7,587 nt of DNA, from the NCBI GenBank assembly GCA_947627815.1, contig CANQXN010000081.1:1-7587 (forward strand), written 5' to 3'. This document shows, in pieces, positions 1-5,940 of the stretch. The stretch comes from an uncultured Clostridia bacterium. GTDB taxonomy: Bacteria > Bacillota > Clostridia > Oscillospirales > CAG-272. A program made the position numbers and the translations under genes. Below the pieces are notes generated by a model. It saw only the letters and a list, made by a program, of their open reading frames with translations, searched no databases and had not been told where the DNA came from. Position 1 is the first letter of the stretch. Every line of letters begins with the position of its first letter.

Positions 1-1
1 C

Positions 2-790
2 AACAACGCCGGCGCCGCCGGACAAAAATCAAAACCGAAAAAGAAGAAAATTGCGCGAAAGCAAAAAGACCCCCATGAGACTTTGAGTAAATGGTGGTTC
101 ATCGGCGCGCTCGCTGTCGGCCTTATCGCGGCGGGGGTGGTGTTAGCCTCTTTCCTGCTCGGCTCGCGGGCGCGCGCCTTCCGCTATGACGAGGCAAGCG
201 GCAGTTTTACCAACGAAGCGACCGGCACGGTCTATCAAAAAGCGACCGGCTGGCGGGCGTATAACGATACGGAAAAGAAAGACCCATACGGCAAAGCGGG
301 CGATCGGATGCTTTTCACCGTCTCTTATAAGACCTCGTTCGGCTATTGGGAGGAACTCGACCCCGCCATGTATCTTCAGGACGCGTCGGGGCAGCTCTAT
401 ATTCCAGCGGCCTTGCAGATGCCGTCGCTTGACAGTTTCAAATGCGACGCCATCCAGCTTGTCGACGCCGATCGGTCGAATATTTCCTATGCCACGCTGA
501 ACGAAGAAGGGGCGGCTTCCTTGGTGGAAGAATATTTGCAGAAGCGCTTCTACAGCCTCTACGGCGACGACGGCCTTCCGCAGCATACCTTTGTCCTTCT
601 TTTGGAGTCGAAAGCTTATCCTGTCCGCTATGTTTTGTATTTGGTGCGCCACGACAACGGCGAACTGTCTGTCTACAGTGATGAAGACCGGACCGGCATG
701 AAAATCTCCGACGACTTTTTCAAGGATTTCTTCCAGGGCGACTCTTTCAAGGAGCTTTTTGACGATTACGATACGGAGCAAGGCTCATGA
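2..790 (+). CDS. Uncharacterised single-pass membrane protein, 5' partial
   Basis: I do not recognise this family. The frame is open from the first bases of the window, with no ATG before a TTG at position 83. The 27 codons before that TTG encode a Lys/Gly/Ala-rich segment (KPKKKK) directly ahead of a hydrophobic stretch beginning WWFIGALAVGLIAAG. A basic stretch before a transmembrane helix fits the positive-inside rule, and no good ribosome binding site precedes the TTG, so I infer the true start lies upstream of the window. After the helix comes a domain of about 200 residues, probably extracytoplasmic, with many aromatic and acidic residues and an acidic Phe-rich C-terminus (DDFFKDFFQGDSF). 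The stop overlaps the rimI start by ATGA, implying co-transcription and probably translational coupling with the tRNA-modification operon. If the TTG were the start, the protein would have 235 residues. Confidence 0.75.
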   Translation, partial: NNAGAAGQKSKPKKKKIARKQKDPHETLSKWWFIGALAVGLIAAGVVLASFLLGSRARAFRYDEASGSFTNEATGTVYQKATGWRAYNDTEKKDPYGKAGDRMLFTVSYKTSFGYWEELDPAMYLQDASGQLYIPAALQMPSLDSFKCDAIQLVDADRSNISYATLNEEGAASLVEEYLQKRFYSLYGDDGLPQHTFVLLLESKAYPVRYVLYLVRHDNGELSVYSDEDRTGMKISDDFFKDFFQGDSFKELFDDYDTEQGS

Positions 791-1263
791 GCGCGCCGGC
801 CGTTGTCCTCTGTCGGGGCGGTGCCGGGGCTGTTTGGCCGGTGGAGGCGCTTGCGGCGCTGGAACGCCGCTCCTTTTCCGATCCCTGGTCGCCCCTCTCC
901 TTTGAACAGTTGAGCCGTATGCCTCAGGCGAGGCTCTTTACTTTGACCGAGGAAGCCACCGACGCCACGCCAGCGCTTGTCGGCTTTGCCCTCCTTCTCT
1001 CCCTGCCGCCGGAAGGCGAACTTTTAAATCTCGCGGTGGCGCCCGAAAAGCGCCGCCAAGGAAAGGGCAAGGCGCTGATGGCGGCGCTTCTTGCCGCCTG
1101 CCGAGAAGAGAAAATCGCTGATCTTTATCTCGAAGTGCGCGCCTCCAACAATGCGGCGCGGGCGCTTTACGGCAAATGGGGCTTTGCCGAAGTGGGGCGG
1201 CGATGCGGCTATTATGCCAACCCCCGCGAGGATGCCCTGGTTATGCGCCTCGACCTTATCTAA
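787..1263 (+). CDS. rimI: Ribosomal-protein-alanine N-acetyltransferase RimI (GNAT family)
   Basis: GNAT-fold acetyltransferase of 158 residues, a usual RimI length. RimI transfers acetyl from acetyl-CoA to the N-terminal amine of ribosomal protein S18 in E. coli; the exact substrate here is inferred. The acetyl-CoA pyrophosphate loop is visible as RRQGKGKAL (residues 89-97), preceded by the beta-strand LLNLAVAP. The C-terminal signature LEVRASNNAARALYGKWGF (115-133) is characteristic of RimI, followed by GRRCGYYANPREDALVM. The ATG lies in an ATGA overlap with the upstream membrane-protein gene, with the purine-rich GGAGCAAGG just before it. rimI next to tsaD is a widespread arrangement in Bacillota (ydiD-ydiE in B. 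subtilis). Between the first strand and motif A the sequence is less conserved, as is usual. Confidence 0.93.
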   Translation: MSAPAVVLCRGGAGAVWPVEALAALERRSFSDPWSPLSFEQLSRMPQARLFTLTEEATDATPALVGFALLLSLPPEGELLNLAVAPEKRRQGKGKALMAALLAACREEKIADLYLEVRASNNAARALYGKWGFAEVGRRCGYYANPREDALVMRLDLI

Positions 1264-1338
1264 GTTGAAGCGCGGCTGACGGGCGGCGCAAGACTGCTTT
1301 TTCCGACTGCCTATATCCCCCTGTTTTGTGGTGATAAC

Positions 1339-2352
1339 ATGTTGATTTTAGCTTTTGAATCCTCCTGCGATGAGACATCGGTGGCGATTGCCGCCTTTGA
1401 AGACGGCCGCGCGCGCCTTCTCGCCAATCAGACGGCCACCCAGATCGCGATACACGCCCTGTATGGCGGCGTGGTGCCGGAGATTGCCGGCCGGGCGCAT
1501 ACCGAGGCCATTTCGCAGTTGACTTACGCCGCCTTTGAAGAGGCCGGCGTCAAGGAGAGCGAGATCGATGCCGTGGCGGTGACGAACCGCCCCGGGCTTA
1601 TCGGCGCTCTTCTGGTGGGGCTTTCCTATGCCAAAGCCTTCGCCTTTGCCCATAGGCTGCCGCTTGTGGCGGTCGATCATATCAAAGGGCATATCGCGGC
1701 GGCCTATTACGAATATCCCGCGCTTCAGGCGCCTTTTACCGCGCTTGTCGCCTCGGGCGGCCATACTTCTCTTGTCGAAATGAAAACGCCCACCGAGGCC
1801 GTCACCTTGGGGCGCACGATGGACGACGCCATCGGCGAGGCCTTTGATAAAGCGGCGCGGGTGTTGGGCATTCCCTATCCCGGCGGCGCCGAACTCGATA
1901 GGCTCGCGGGGCGGGGCAATCCCGCCGCCATGCGCTTTCCTTCCGCCGCACTGCCCGACAGCCTGAACTTTTCTTTCAGCGGCTTGAAAACCGCCGTCAT
2001 CAACGAAGTGAATACCCGGCGGCAAAAGGGAGAGGCCGTGATACGGGAAGATGTCGCCGCCTCGCTGACCGCCGCGGTGGTCAGGGCCGTGGTTACCACT
2101 TTAGAAAAATGTTATCGGCAAAAGCCTTTTTCTTCCTTTGTGTTGGCCGGCGGTGTCGCCGCCAATTCTCACCTGCGGCGGGCGGTTGCCGCCTTTGCCG
2201 AAGAACACGGGGTCACGCTTTGCCTGCCCTCGCTCCCTTTTTGCTCCGACAACGCCGCTATGATCGCCGCGCAGGGCTATTACGAATATAAAGCCGGTCA
2301 TCTGGCCGATCTCTCCTTGAACGCTTATCCCACGGCAAGGAACAAAGAGTGA
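1339..2352 (+). CDS. tsaD: tRNA N6-adenosine threonylcarbamoyltransferase TsaD
   Basis: TsaD (Kae1/YgjD/Gcp family) transfers the threonylcarbamoyl group from threonylcarbamoyl-AMP to A37 of ANN-decoding tRNAs, in the cytoplasm, working with TsaB and TsaE. The protein has 337 residues, full length for the family. The ASKHA-fold N-terminus LAFESSCDETSVA is canonical. HALYGGVVPEIAGRAH (39-54) matches the family signature. The metal-binding residues are visible as H114 and H118 in DHIKGH and D304 in SDNAAMIA. The nucleotide-binding motifs VASGGHTSL (137-145) and GGVAAN (271-276) are intact, as is GEAFDKAARVLG. The ATG start places the SSCDE motif at its usual distance from the N-terminus; the ribosome binding site is weak (GGTGAT, very close). 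It lies 75 bases after rimI. tsaB and tsaE are not in the window and may lie upstream. Confidence 0.98.
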   Translation: MLILAFESSCDETSVAIAAFEDGRARLLANQTATQIAIHALYGGVVPEIAGRAHTEAISQLTYAAFEEAGVKESEIDAVAVTNRPGLIGALLVGLSYAKAFAFAHRLPLVAVDHIKGHIAAAYYEYPALQAPFTALVASGGHTSLVEMKTPTEAVTLGRTMDDAIGEAFDKAARVLGIPYPGGAELDRLAGRGNPAAMRFPSAALPDSLNFSFSGLKTAVINEVNTRRQKGEAVIREDVAASLTAAVVRAVVTTLEKCYRQKPFSSFVLAGGVAANSHLRRAVAAFAEEHGVTLCLPSLPFCSDNAAMIAAQGYYEYKAGHLADLSLNAYPTARNKE

Positions 2353-2362
2353 TCGCTTTTTT

Positions 2363-2393
2363 CCGCCGCTAAGGCCGGCGGCGAACATTTTTT
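2363..2393 (+). terminator. Probable intrinsic terminator of tsaD
   Basis: Eleven bases after the tsaD stop, CCGCCG (2363-2368) can pair with CGGCGG (2376-2381) around a 7-base loop, followed after six bases by a run of six T (2388-2393). The gap between stem and T-run is longer than ideal, so efficiency is uncertain. More T-runs follow (2401-2407, 2421-2425, 2434-2441), and a second hairpin TCCCGC-T8-GCGGGA spans 2428-2447, so this whole stretch probably ends transcription from the left-hand operon. Confidence 0.55.
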
Positions 2394-2501
2394 CGCCCGC
2401 TTTTTTTGGACGGCGCCGGCTTTTTGCTCCCGCTTTTTTTTGCGGGATGTTTGAGTTCTTTTCTTTTTTGTTTCATGCCGAAACTTGCCGTGTCGCTACC
2501 C

Positions 2502-2545
2502 CGGCCGACAGGTCGGCCGAGGCGGCTTTGCTTTGACCGCTTCGG
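2502..2545. other. Palindrome with an overlapping, mutually exclusive hairpin
   Basis: CGGCCGAC (2502-2509) and GTCGGCCG (2512-2519) form perfect 8-bp arms around AG. The second arm overlaps a different hairpin in which CCGAGGCGG (2517-2525) pairs with CCGCTTCGG (2537-2545), nine pairs with one G-T, around an 11-base loop. Both cannot form at once. No T-run follows directly. It could be a protein-binding palindrome, a conditional RNA structure, or chance in GC-rich DNA. Confidence 0.4.
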
Positions 2546-2622
2546 TGAAATCAACAAAAAATTTGTTCGTTTTTTTGCGCGGATCGATCAAAAAAGACGA
2601 TTTTTTCAGACAAAAAATTAAC
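2546..2622. other. AT-rich tract next to the DnaA-box cluster (candidate unwinding element)
   Basis: By hand count 22 of 77 bases are G or C, so the tract is about 70% A+T, against the clearly GC-rich genes around it. It contains several A- or T-runs of five to seven bases (2556-2561, 2570-2576, 2590-2595, 2601-2606, 2613-2618). It ends about 30 bases before the first DnaA-like box. An AT-rich tract next to DnaA boxes is the usual layout of a duplex-unwinding element; that role is inferred. I could not find a convincing DnaA-trio repeat between tract and boxes. Confidence 0.45.
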
Positions 2623-2623
2623 A

Positions 2624-2639
2624 GGCGCCGCAAGGGAGC
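2624..2639 (+). repeat. 16-bp direct repeat, left copy
   Basis: GGCGCCGCAAGGGAGC occurs here and again, exactly, at 2831-2846, bracketing the DnaA-box cluster. In this copy GGCGC (2624-2628) can pair with GCGCC (2638-2642) around a 9-base loop, CGCAAGGGA. Confidence 0.85.
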
Positions 2640-2651
2640 GCCGGCAGACAG

Positions 2652-2771
2652 GTTTTCCACATTTTCCACAAGCGGCCTGTGGAAAACTCGGTTGCCGATT
2701 CGGTGTTTCCCTTTTTTTCGCTTGATTTCGACAGATGCGCTGTGGAAAACCCTGTGGAAAATGTGGAAAAC
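2652..2771. repeat. 19-bp inverted repeat made of tandem DnaA-box doublets
   Basis: Positions 2652-2670 hold G plus two abutting TTTTCCACA 9-mers; positions 2753-2771 hold the exact reverse complement of the same 19 bases. The arms are 82 bases apart. Each arm is a doublet of DnaA-like boxes with no spacer. Confidence 0.85.
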
Positions 2772-2797
2772 TCAAAAAATCCCCGGGGTTTTCCACA
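2653..2797. promoter_or_regulatory. Cluster of seven identical DnaA-box 9-mers (candidate oriC or DnaA-binding locus)
   Basis: Seven exact copies of TTTTCCACA, matching the relaxed DnaA box TTWTNCACA, lie within 145 bases. On the + strand: 2653-2661, 2662-2670, 2789-2797. As reverse complement TGTGGAAAA: 2678-2686, 2741-2749, 2753-2761, 2762-2770. Two pairs abut with no spacer. A weaker site with one mismatch, TGTTGCACA, is at 2818-2826. I found no other exact copy in the window. A uniform-base expectation for a given 9-mer on both strands of 7.6 kb is well below one, so the cluster is not chance. DnaA binding is inferred from the consensus. The function may be a replication origin, a DnaA-titration site, or DnaA control of the downstream gene. 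An AT-rich tract lies to the left, and primosome genes lie about 2 kb to the right. Confidence 0.75.
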
Positions 2798-2830
2798 AGC
2801 CGGCGGCGCTGCCATCATGTTGCACAAAGC

Positions 2831-2846
2831 GGCGCCGCAAGGGAGC
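2831..2846 (+). repeat. 16-bp direct repeat, right copy
   Basis: Second exact copy of GGCGCCGCAAGGGAGC, 207 bases after the first and just beyond the last DnaA-like box. Here the possible stem differs: GCGGC (2829-2833) pairs with GCCGC (2845-2849). The core CGCAAGGGA stays in the loop although the arms have changed. Confidence 0.85.
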
Positions 2847-2947
2847 CGCGGCGCGTGACCGGGGCAAAAGGCGGTATCGGATCCGCTGACAAGACTTATC
2901 AAGAATCTTCCTGCCGCTATGCGGAAAAGACATGCGGACAGGGAAAC

Positions 2948-2953
2948 AGGAGG
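2948..2953 (+). promoter_or_regulatory. Ribosome binding site deciding the dehydrogenase start
   Basis: A perfect AGGAGG lies four bases before the ATG at 2958. It favours that start over the in-frame ATG at 2919, which has no comparable site and would add 13 poorly conserved, charged residues. Confidence 0.8.
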
Positions 2954-2957
2954 CGTT

Positions 2958-4127
2958 ATGCAACCATACGAACAGGCCATTGAGCGGGCGTTGGCTCACT
3001 ATAAAGCGCTGCTTACAGAACAGCTCGCACGGGTGGAAGAGATTAACCAAAGTGCCGACTTTGTGGATTATGCAACCAAAAAGCCGCTGGTGATCGGCGT
3101 TTGCGGTGGCGACGGCATCGGCCCTATCATCACCGCCGAGGCCGAACGGGTGCTCGAGGATCTTTTGCGTGAGGAAATCGAGGCCGGCGCGATTTGCTTT
3201 AAAACCATCGACGGCCTCACCATCGAAAACCGGATCGCGCGGGGGAAAGCCATTCCCGACGAAGTGCTGGCCGCGTTGAAAAGCTGCGATGTCATTTTAA
3301 AAGGCCCCACCACCACGCCCAAAGCCGGGGACGGTATGCCCAATCTCGAAAGCGCCAATGTGGCCATGCGCAAAGCGCTCGATCTCTTTGCCAATGTCCG
3401 GCCGGTGCGCGTGCCGGATCAAGGCATCGACTGGACATTTTTCCGCGAAAACACCGAGGGCAGCTATGCCGTGGGCAGTAAAGGCAGTCATGTCACCGAC
3501 GACCTCGCCGTGGATTTCTGCATCACCACCACCGAGGGTACGCGGCGCATCGCCCGGTTGGCGTATGAATATGCCAGAGCCAACAAAAAAACGCGGGTAT
3601 CGATTGTCACCAAAGCCAATGTGATCAAGACGACCGACGGCAAGTTCCTTGATACCTGCCAGAAGATCGCGGCCGAGTACCCCGAGGTCGTGTTTGACGA
3701 CTGGTATATCGATATCATGACCGCCAAATTGGTGGATGAAAAACGCCGCAGAGACTTTCAGGTGGTGGTGCTGCCCAATCTTTACGGCGATATCATCACC
3801 GACGAGGCCGCGGAATTTCAGGGCGGCGTGGGAACCGCCGGTAGCGCCAATATCGGCAAACGCTATGCCATGTTCGAGGCGATCCACGGCAGCGCGCCCC
3901 GCATGATCGAGGAAGGGCGGGGCGCTTACGCGGACCCCTCTTCCATGCTCCGCGCGGCCGTCCTTTTGCTGAATCACATCGGACGCGCCGACAAAGCGGC
4001 GCGCCTCGAACGCGCCTTGGATATCTGCCTTTTGGAAGAAAAGAAACTGATTGTCACAGGCCGCCCCACCGGCGCCACCTGTCAGGCGTTCGGCGCCTAT
4101 GTGCGCAAGACCTTGGCATCGCTGTGA
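2958..4127 (+). CDS. Isocitrate/isopropylmalate dehydrogenase family protein (isocitrate-type active site)
   Basis: Beta-decarboxylating dehydrogenase of 389 residues. The family oxidises a 2-hydroxy acid and decarboxylates it using NAD(P)+ and Mg2+ or Mn2+. The substrate site reads SANVAMR (132-138), matching the S-x-N-x-x-x-R of isocitrate dehydrogenase, which binds the gamma-carboxylate, and not the isopropylmalate pattern. Other catalytic residues are visible: R148 and R151 in NVRPVR, R163 in FRENTEGSY with Tyr170, Lys219 in VTKANVIK, and metal ligands D252, D278 and D282 (DIMTAKL; NLYGDIITDEAAEFQGG). The cofactor loop is HGSAPRM (310-316). About 42 residues precede the first strand GVCGGDGIGP, an N-terminal extension compared with bacterial homologues such as E. 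coli Icd. The product would be 2-oxoglutarate, for example for glutamate synthesis in an anaerobe with a partial TCA pathway (inference). No citrate synthase or aconitase gene is in view. Confidence 0.92.
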   Translation: MQPYEQAIERALAHYKALLTEQLARVEEINQSADFVDYATKKPLVIGVCGGDGIGPIITAEAERVLEDLLREEIEAGAICFKTIDGLTIENRIARGKAIPDEVLAALKSCDVILKGPTTTPKAGDGMPNLESANVAMRKALDLFANVRPVRVPDQGIDWTFFRENTEGSYAVGSKGSHVTDDLAVDFCITTTEGTRRIARLAYEYARANKKTRVSIVTKANVIKTTDGKFLDTCQKIAAEYPEVVFDDWYIDIMTAKLVDEKRRRDFQVVVLPNLYGDIITDEAAEFQGGVGTAGSANIGKRYAMFEAIHGSAPRMIEEGRGAYADPSSMLRAAVLLLNHIGRADKAARLERALDICLLEEKKLIVTGRPTGATCQAFGAYVRKTLASL

Positions 4128-4197
4128 CAGAACCTCTGCATAATGCCCGCCGGTCTTTTCGGACCGATCCCGACGAGGAAGGACAGAAAGGAAGGGT

Positions 4198-4878
4198 ATG
4201 CCTATGCCTTATCCCAACGAAAGAAAGATTCCCCCGCAGGTGATCAAGCGCCTGCCCCGGTATTACCGCCATTTGGGCGAACTTTTGGCTTGCGGAATCT
4301 ATCGCACAAGCTCCGGCGCTCTGGCCGAGCGTATGGGGCTTACCGCCTCCCAGATCCGGCAGGATCTCAACTGTTTCGGCGGCTTCGGACAGCAGGGTTA
4401 CGGCTATAATGTCAAATACCTCTATTCCCAGATCGCCGAACTTCTCGGCGTGAACGATAAATTCCGGGCGATCATTTTGGGTGTCGGCGGTTTGGGTCGC
4501 GCCCTCGCCGAGAGCGATCTCTTTTTCGGCCGGGGCATCCGGCTCCTCGGCTTTTTCGATCCCGACGACGCCGTGACGGGCCGCTCGGTGGCGGGGTATG
4601 CCGTTTATCCCGCGAAAGAACTTTCTTCTTTTCTTGTGCGCGAGCCTGTGGACATCGCGGTTCTCACCGCCGATGCCGGCGAGGCGATGCCTCTGGCCGG
4701 CCTGCTCGATGAAGCGGGCGTGCGGGGCATATGGAATGTTTCGGGGGTCGAGCTGTCGGGGCTGCAAAAAGCCCATGTGGTGAATATGGCGCTGGCCGAC
4801 TCTCTCCTGACCCTTTCCTATCGGATCAAAAATCACGAAAACGGCAGCGCCGACGCCGGAACAGGAGATGCGACATGA
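4198..4878 (+). CDS. rex: Redox-sensing transcriptional repressor Rex
   Basis: Rex is a cytoplasmic homodimeric repressor that reads the NADH/NAD+ ratio and leaves its operators when NADH rises, releasing fermentation and NADH-oxidising genes. The 226-residue protein begins with the winged-helix domain: PPQVIKRLPRYYRHLGELL, then a recognition region TASQIRQDLNCFGGFGQQGYGYNV (residues 49-72). The Rossmann domain follows, with the dinucleotide loop ILGVGGLGRAL (about 94-104) and the strand ending in FFDPDD. The C-terminal helix ADSLLTLSYRI is the swapped helix typical of Rex dimers. A purine-rich AAAGGAAGGG precedes the start; ATG 4204 is a possible alternative two codons in. I see no match to the usual Rex operator (TTGTGAA-N4-TTCACAA) in the 70 bases upstream, so autoregulation is not supported here. 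Its stop overlaps the next gene by ATGA. Confidence 0.97.
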   Translation: MPMPYPNERKIPPQVIKRLPRYYRHLGELLACGIYRTSSGALAERMGLTASQIRQDLNCFGGFGQQGYGYNVKYLYSQIAELLGVNDKFRAIILGVGGLGRALAESDLFFGRGIRLLGFFDPDDAVTGRSVAGYAVYPAKELSSFLVREPVDIAVLTADAGEAMPLAGLLDEAGVRGIWNVSGVELSGLQKAHVVNMALADSLLTLSYRIKNHENGSADAGTGDAT

Positions 4879-5891
4879 AACTTTTGTTTCATTACGGAGA
4901 CGAGGTTCTCACACTGCCGGCGGCGACCGCTTCTTTTATCGGTACGGCCTCGCCGCTTGCGCTTTCTCTGCTTTTTCGTTTGGCCGCCGAACCCGGCCTG
5001 CGGGAGGCAACGCCCGCGCTTTTGGCAGAGCGCATGGCTGTTTCTGTCGACGCGGTGGAAGAGGCGCTGGCCTTTTGGCAAAAGACGGGGCTTCTCACCG
5101 ATGAGCCGGATGAGCAGCCCGACACATCGGGCGGAAAACCCAAGAAACAAATGCCGTCTGCTATGTCCCACCCCCGTGCCGTGTCCGATGTCTCGGTCAA
5201 AACCGCCGATAACGGCGCGCGGGTAACGGTGGTGTCGGGCGAGGGAATGCCCAATTATACCGGCAAAGAGATCGAAGCCCTGATGCAGGGCGATCCCGCG
5301 CTTGCGCTTTTGATCGATGAATGCCAGAAAATCGCCGGCAAGCTTTTCAATGTCCGGGAGATCAATCAGGTGCTCGGTCTTGCCGATTATCTGCGGCTGG
5401 ACAGCGACTATATCATTCTTCTTTTTCACTACTGCTGCAAGCGGGGGAAAAATTCGGTTCCCTATATTGTCAAAACCGCGTACGCGTTGGTGAACACCGA
5501 AGAGATCACGACATACGCGCAGTTGGAAGTGTATGTGGCGTCGCTGGAAAAAGTGAATACACTGGAACAAACGGTGCGCCGGCTGGCGGGGCTTGGCAGT
5601 CGGACGCTGACCGCGAAAGAAAAGAAAATCCTCTCTTCCTGGGCTTCCTTTTCGCCTTCGGAAGAGCTGGTCTCGCTGGCCTATGAAACCACCGTGAACA
5701 ATACCGGCAAATTCATTTTTTCCTATATGGATAAAGTGCTGACGGCCTGGCATGAGGCCGGGTGCCGCACGGCGCAGGATGTGACGGCGGCGGCCGAGCG
5801 CCGCACCCGCGAGGCGTCGGGACAGAACAAGAGTTTTGATCTCGACGAGTTTTTCAAAGCGGCGGTCAAAAAGAGCTACGGCGAAAGCTGA
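4875..5891 (+). CDS. DnaD-domain primosome protein
   Basis: Predicted 338-residue DnaD-type replication initiation protein. In Bacillota, DnaD binds DNA and helps recruit the helicase loader and DnaC/DnaB helicase during initiation at oriC and restart at stalled forks. The N-terminal part (about 20-75) looks like a winged-helix DDBH1 domain: LALSLLFRLAAEP, then ATPALLAERMAVSVDAVEEALAFWQKTGLL. A low-complexity polar linker (about 76-125) leads to helical DnaD C-terminal domains at roughly 128-225 and 230-300. The DnaD signature Y-x-x-x-I/V-x-x-x-W is seen as YMDKVLTAW (284-292). The start ATG overlaps the rex stop and has AGGAG seven bases upstream; in-frame starts further up would run through rex. 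The helicase-loader gene follows after 49 bases, which supports a joint role in helicase loading. The C-terminal FDLDEFFKAAVKKSYG is common in this group. Confidence 0.93.
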   Translation: MKLLFHYGDEVLTLPAATASFIGTASPLALSLLFRLAAEPGLREATPALLAERMAVSVDAVEEALAFWQKTGLLTDEPDEQPDTSGGKPKKQMPSAMSHPRAVSDVSVKTADNGARVTVVSGEGMPNYTGKEIEALMQGDPALALLIDECQKIAGKLFNVREINQVLGLADYLRLDSDYIILLFHYCCKRGKNSVPYIVKTAYALVNTEEITTYAQLEVYVASLEKVNTLEQTVRRLAGLGSRTLTAKEKKILSSWASFSPSEELVSLAYETTVNNTGKFIFSYMDKVLTAWHEAGCRTAQDVTAAAERRTREASGQNKSFDLDEFFKAAVKKSYGES

Positions 5892-5940
5892 GGCGTTGTC
5901 CCCCGAGGAATACGAAAAGGAAGGCGACAGGAAAAAGACC

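Noticed and set aside
2653..2797. Repeated 9-mers as a possible CRISPR or plasmid iteron array
   Set aside because: The units are 9 bp, in both orientations and irregularly spaced from 0 to 54 bases. CRISPR repeats are longer and regularly spaced in one direction, and no cas or rep gene is present.
2886..2921. CTGACA as a -35 element for the dehydrogenase promoter
   Set aside because: No acceptable -10 sequence lies 16-18 bases downstream; the nearest TAT-like bases are too far.
2919..2957. Upstream ATG start at 2919 for the dehydrogenase
   Set aside because: The perfect AGGAGG sits just before ATG 2958, and the extra 13 residues are charged and without family similarity.
2369..2980. Several short open frames on both strands in the 2353-2957 gap (for example a Lys-rich one at 2369-2557 minus, and 2618-2980 minus)
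   Set aside because: They overlap each other, have low-complexity composition from T-runs and GC repeats, lack good ribosome binding sites and resemble no known protein.
4151..4166. Hairpin CGGTC-TTTTCG-GACCG between the dehydrogenase gene and rex as a terminator
   Set aside because: The stem is only 5 bp and no T-run follows, so termination is not supported.
5836..5940. TTG start at 5836 for the helicase loader
   Set aside because: It would overlap the end of dnaD by 56 bases and add a basic tail translated from the dnaD frame; ATG 5941 has a better ribosome binding site and a family-like N-terminus.
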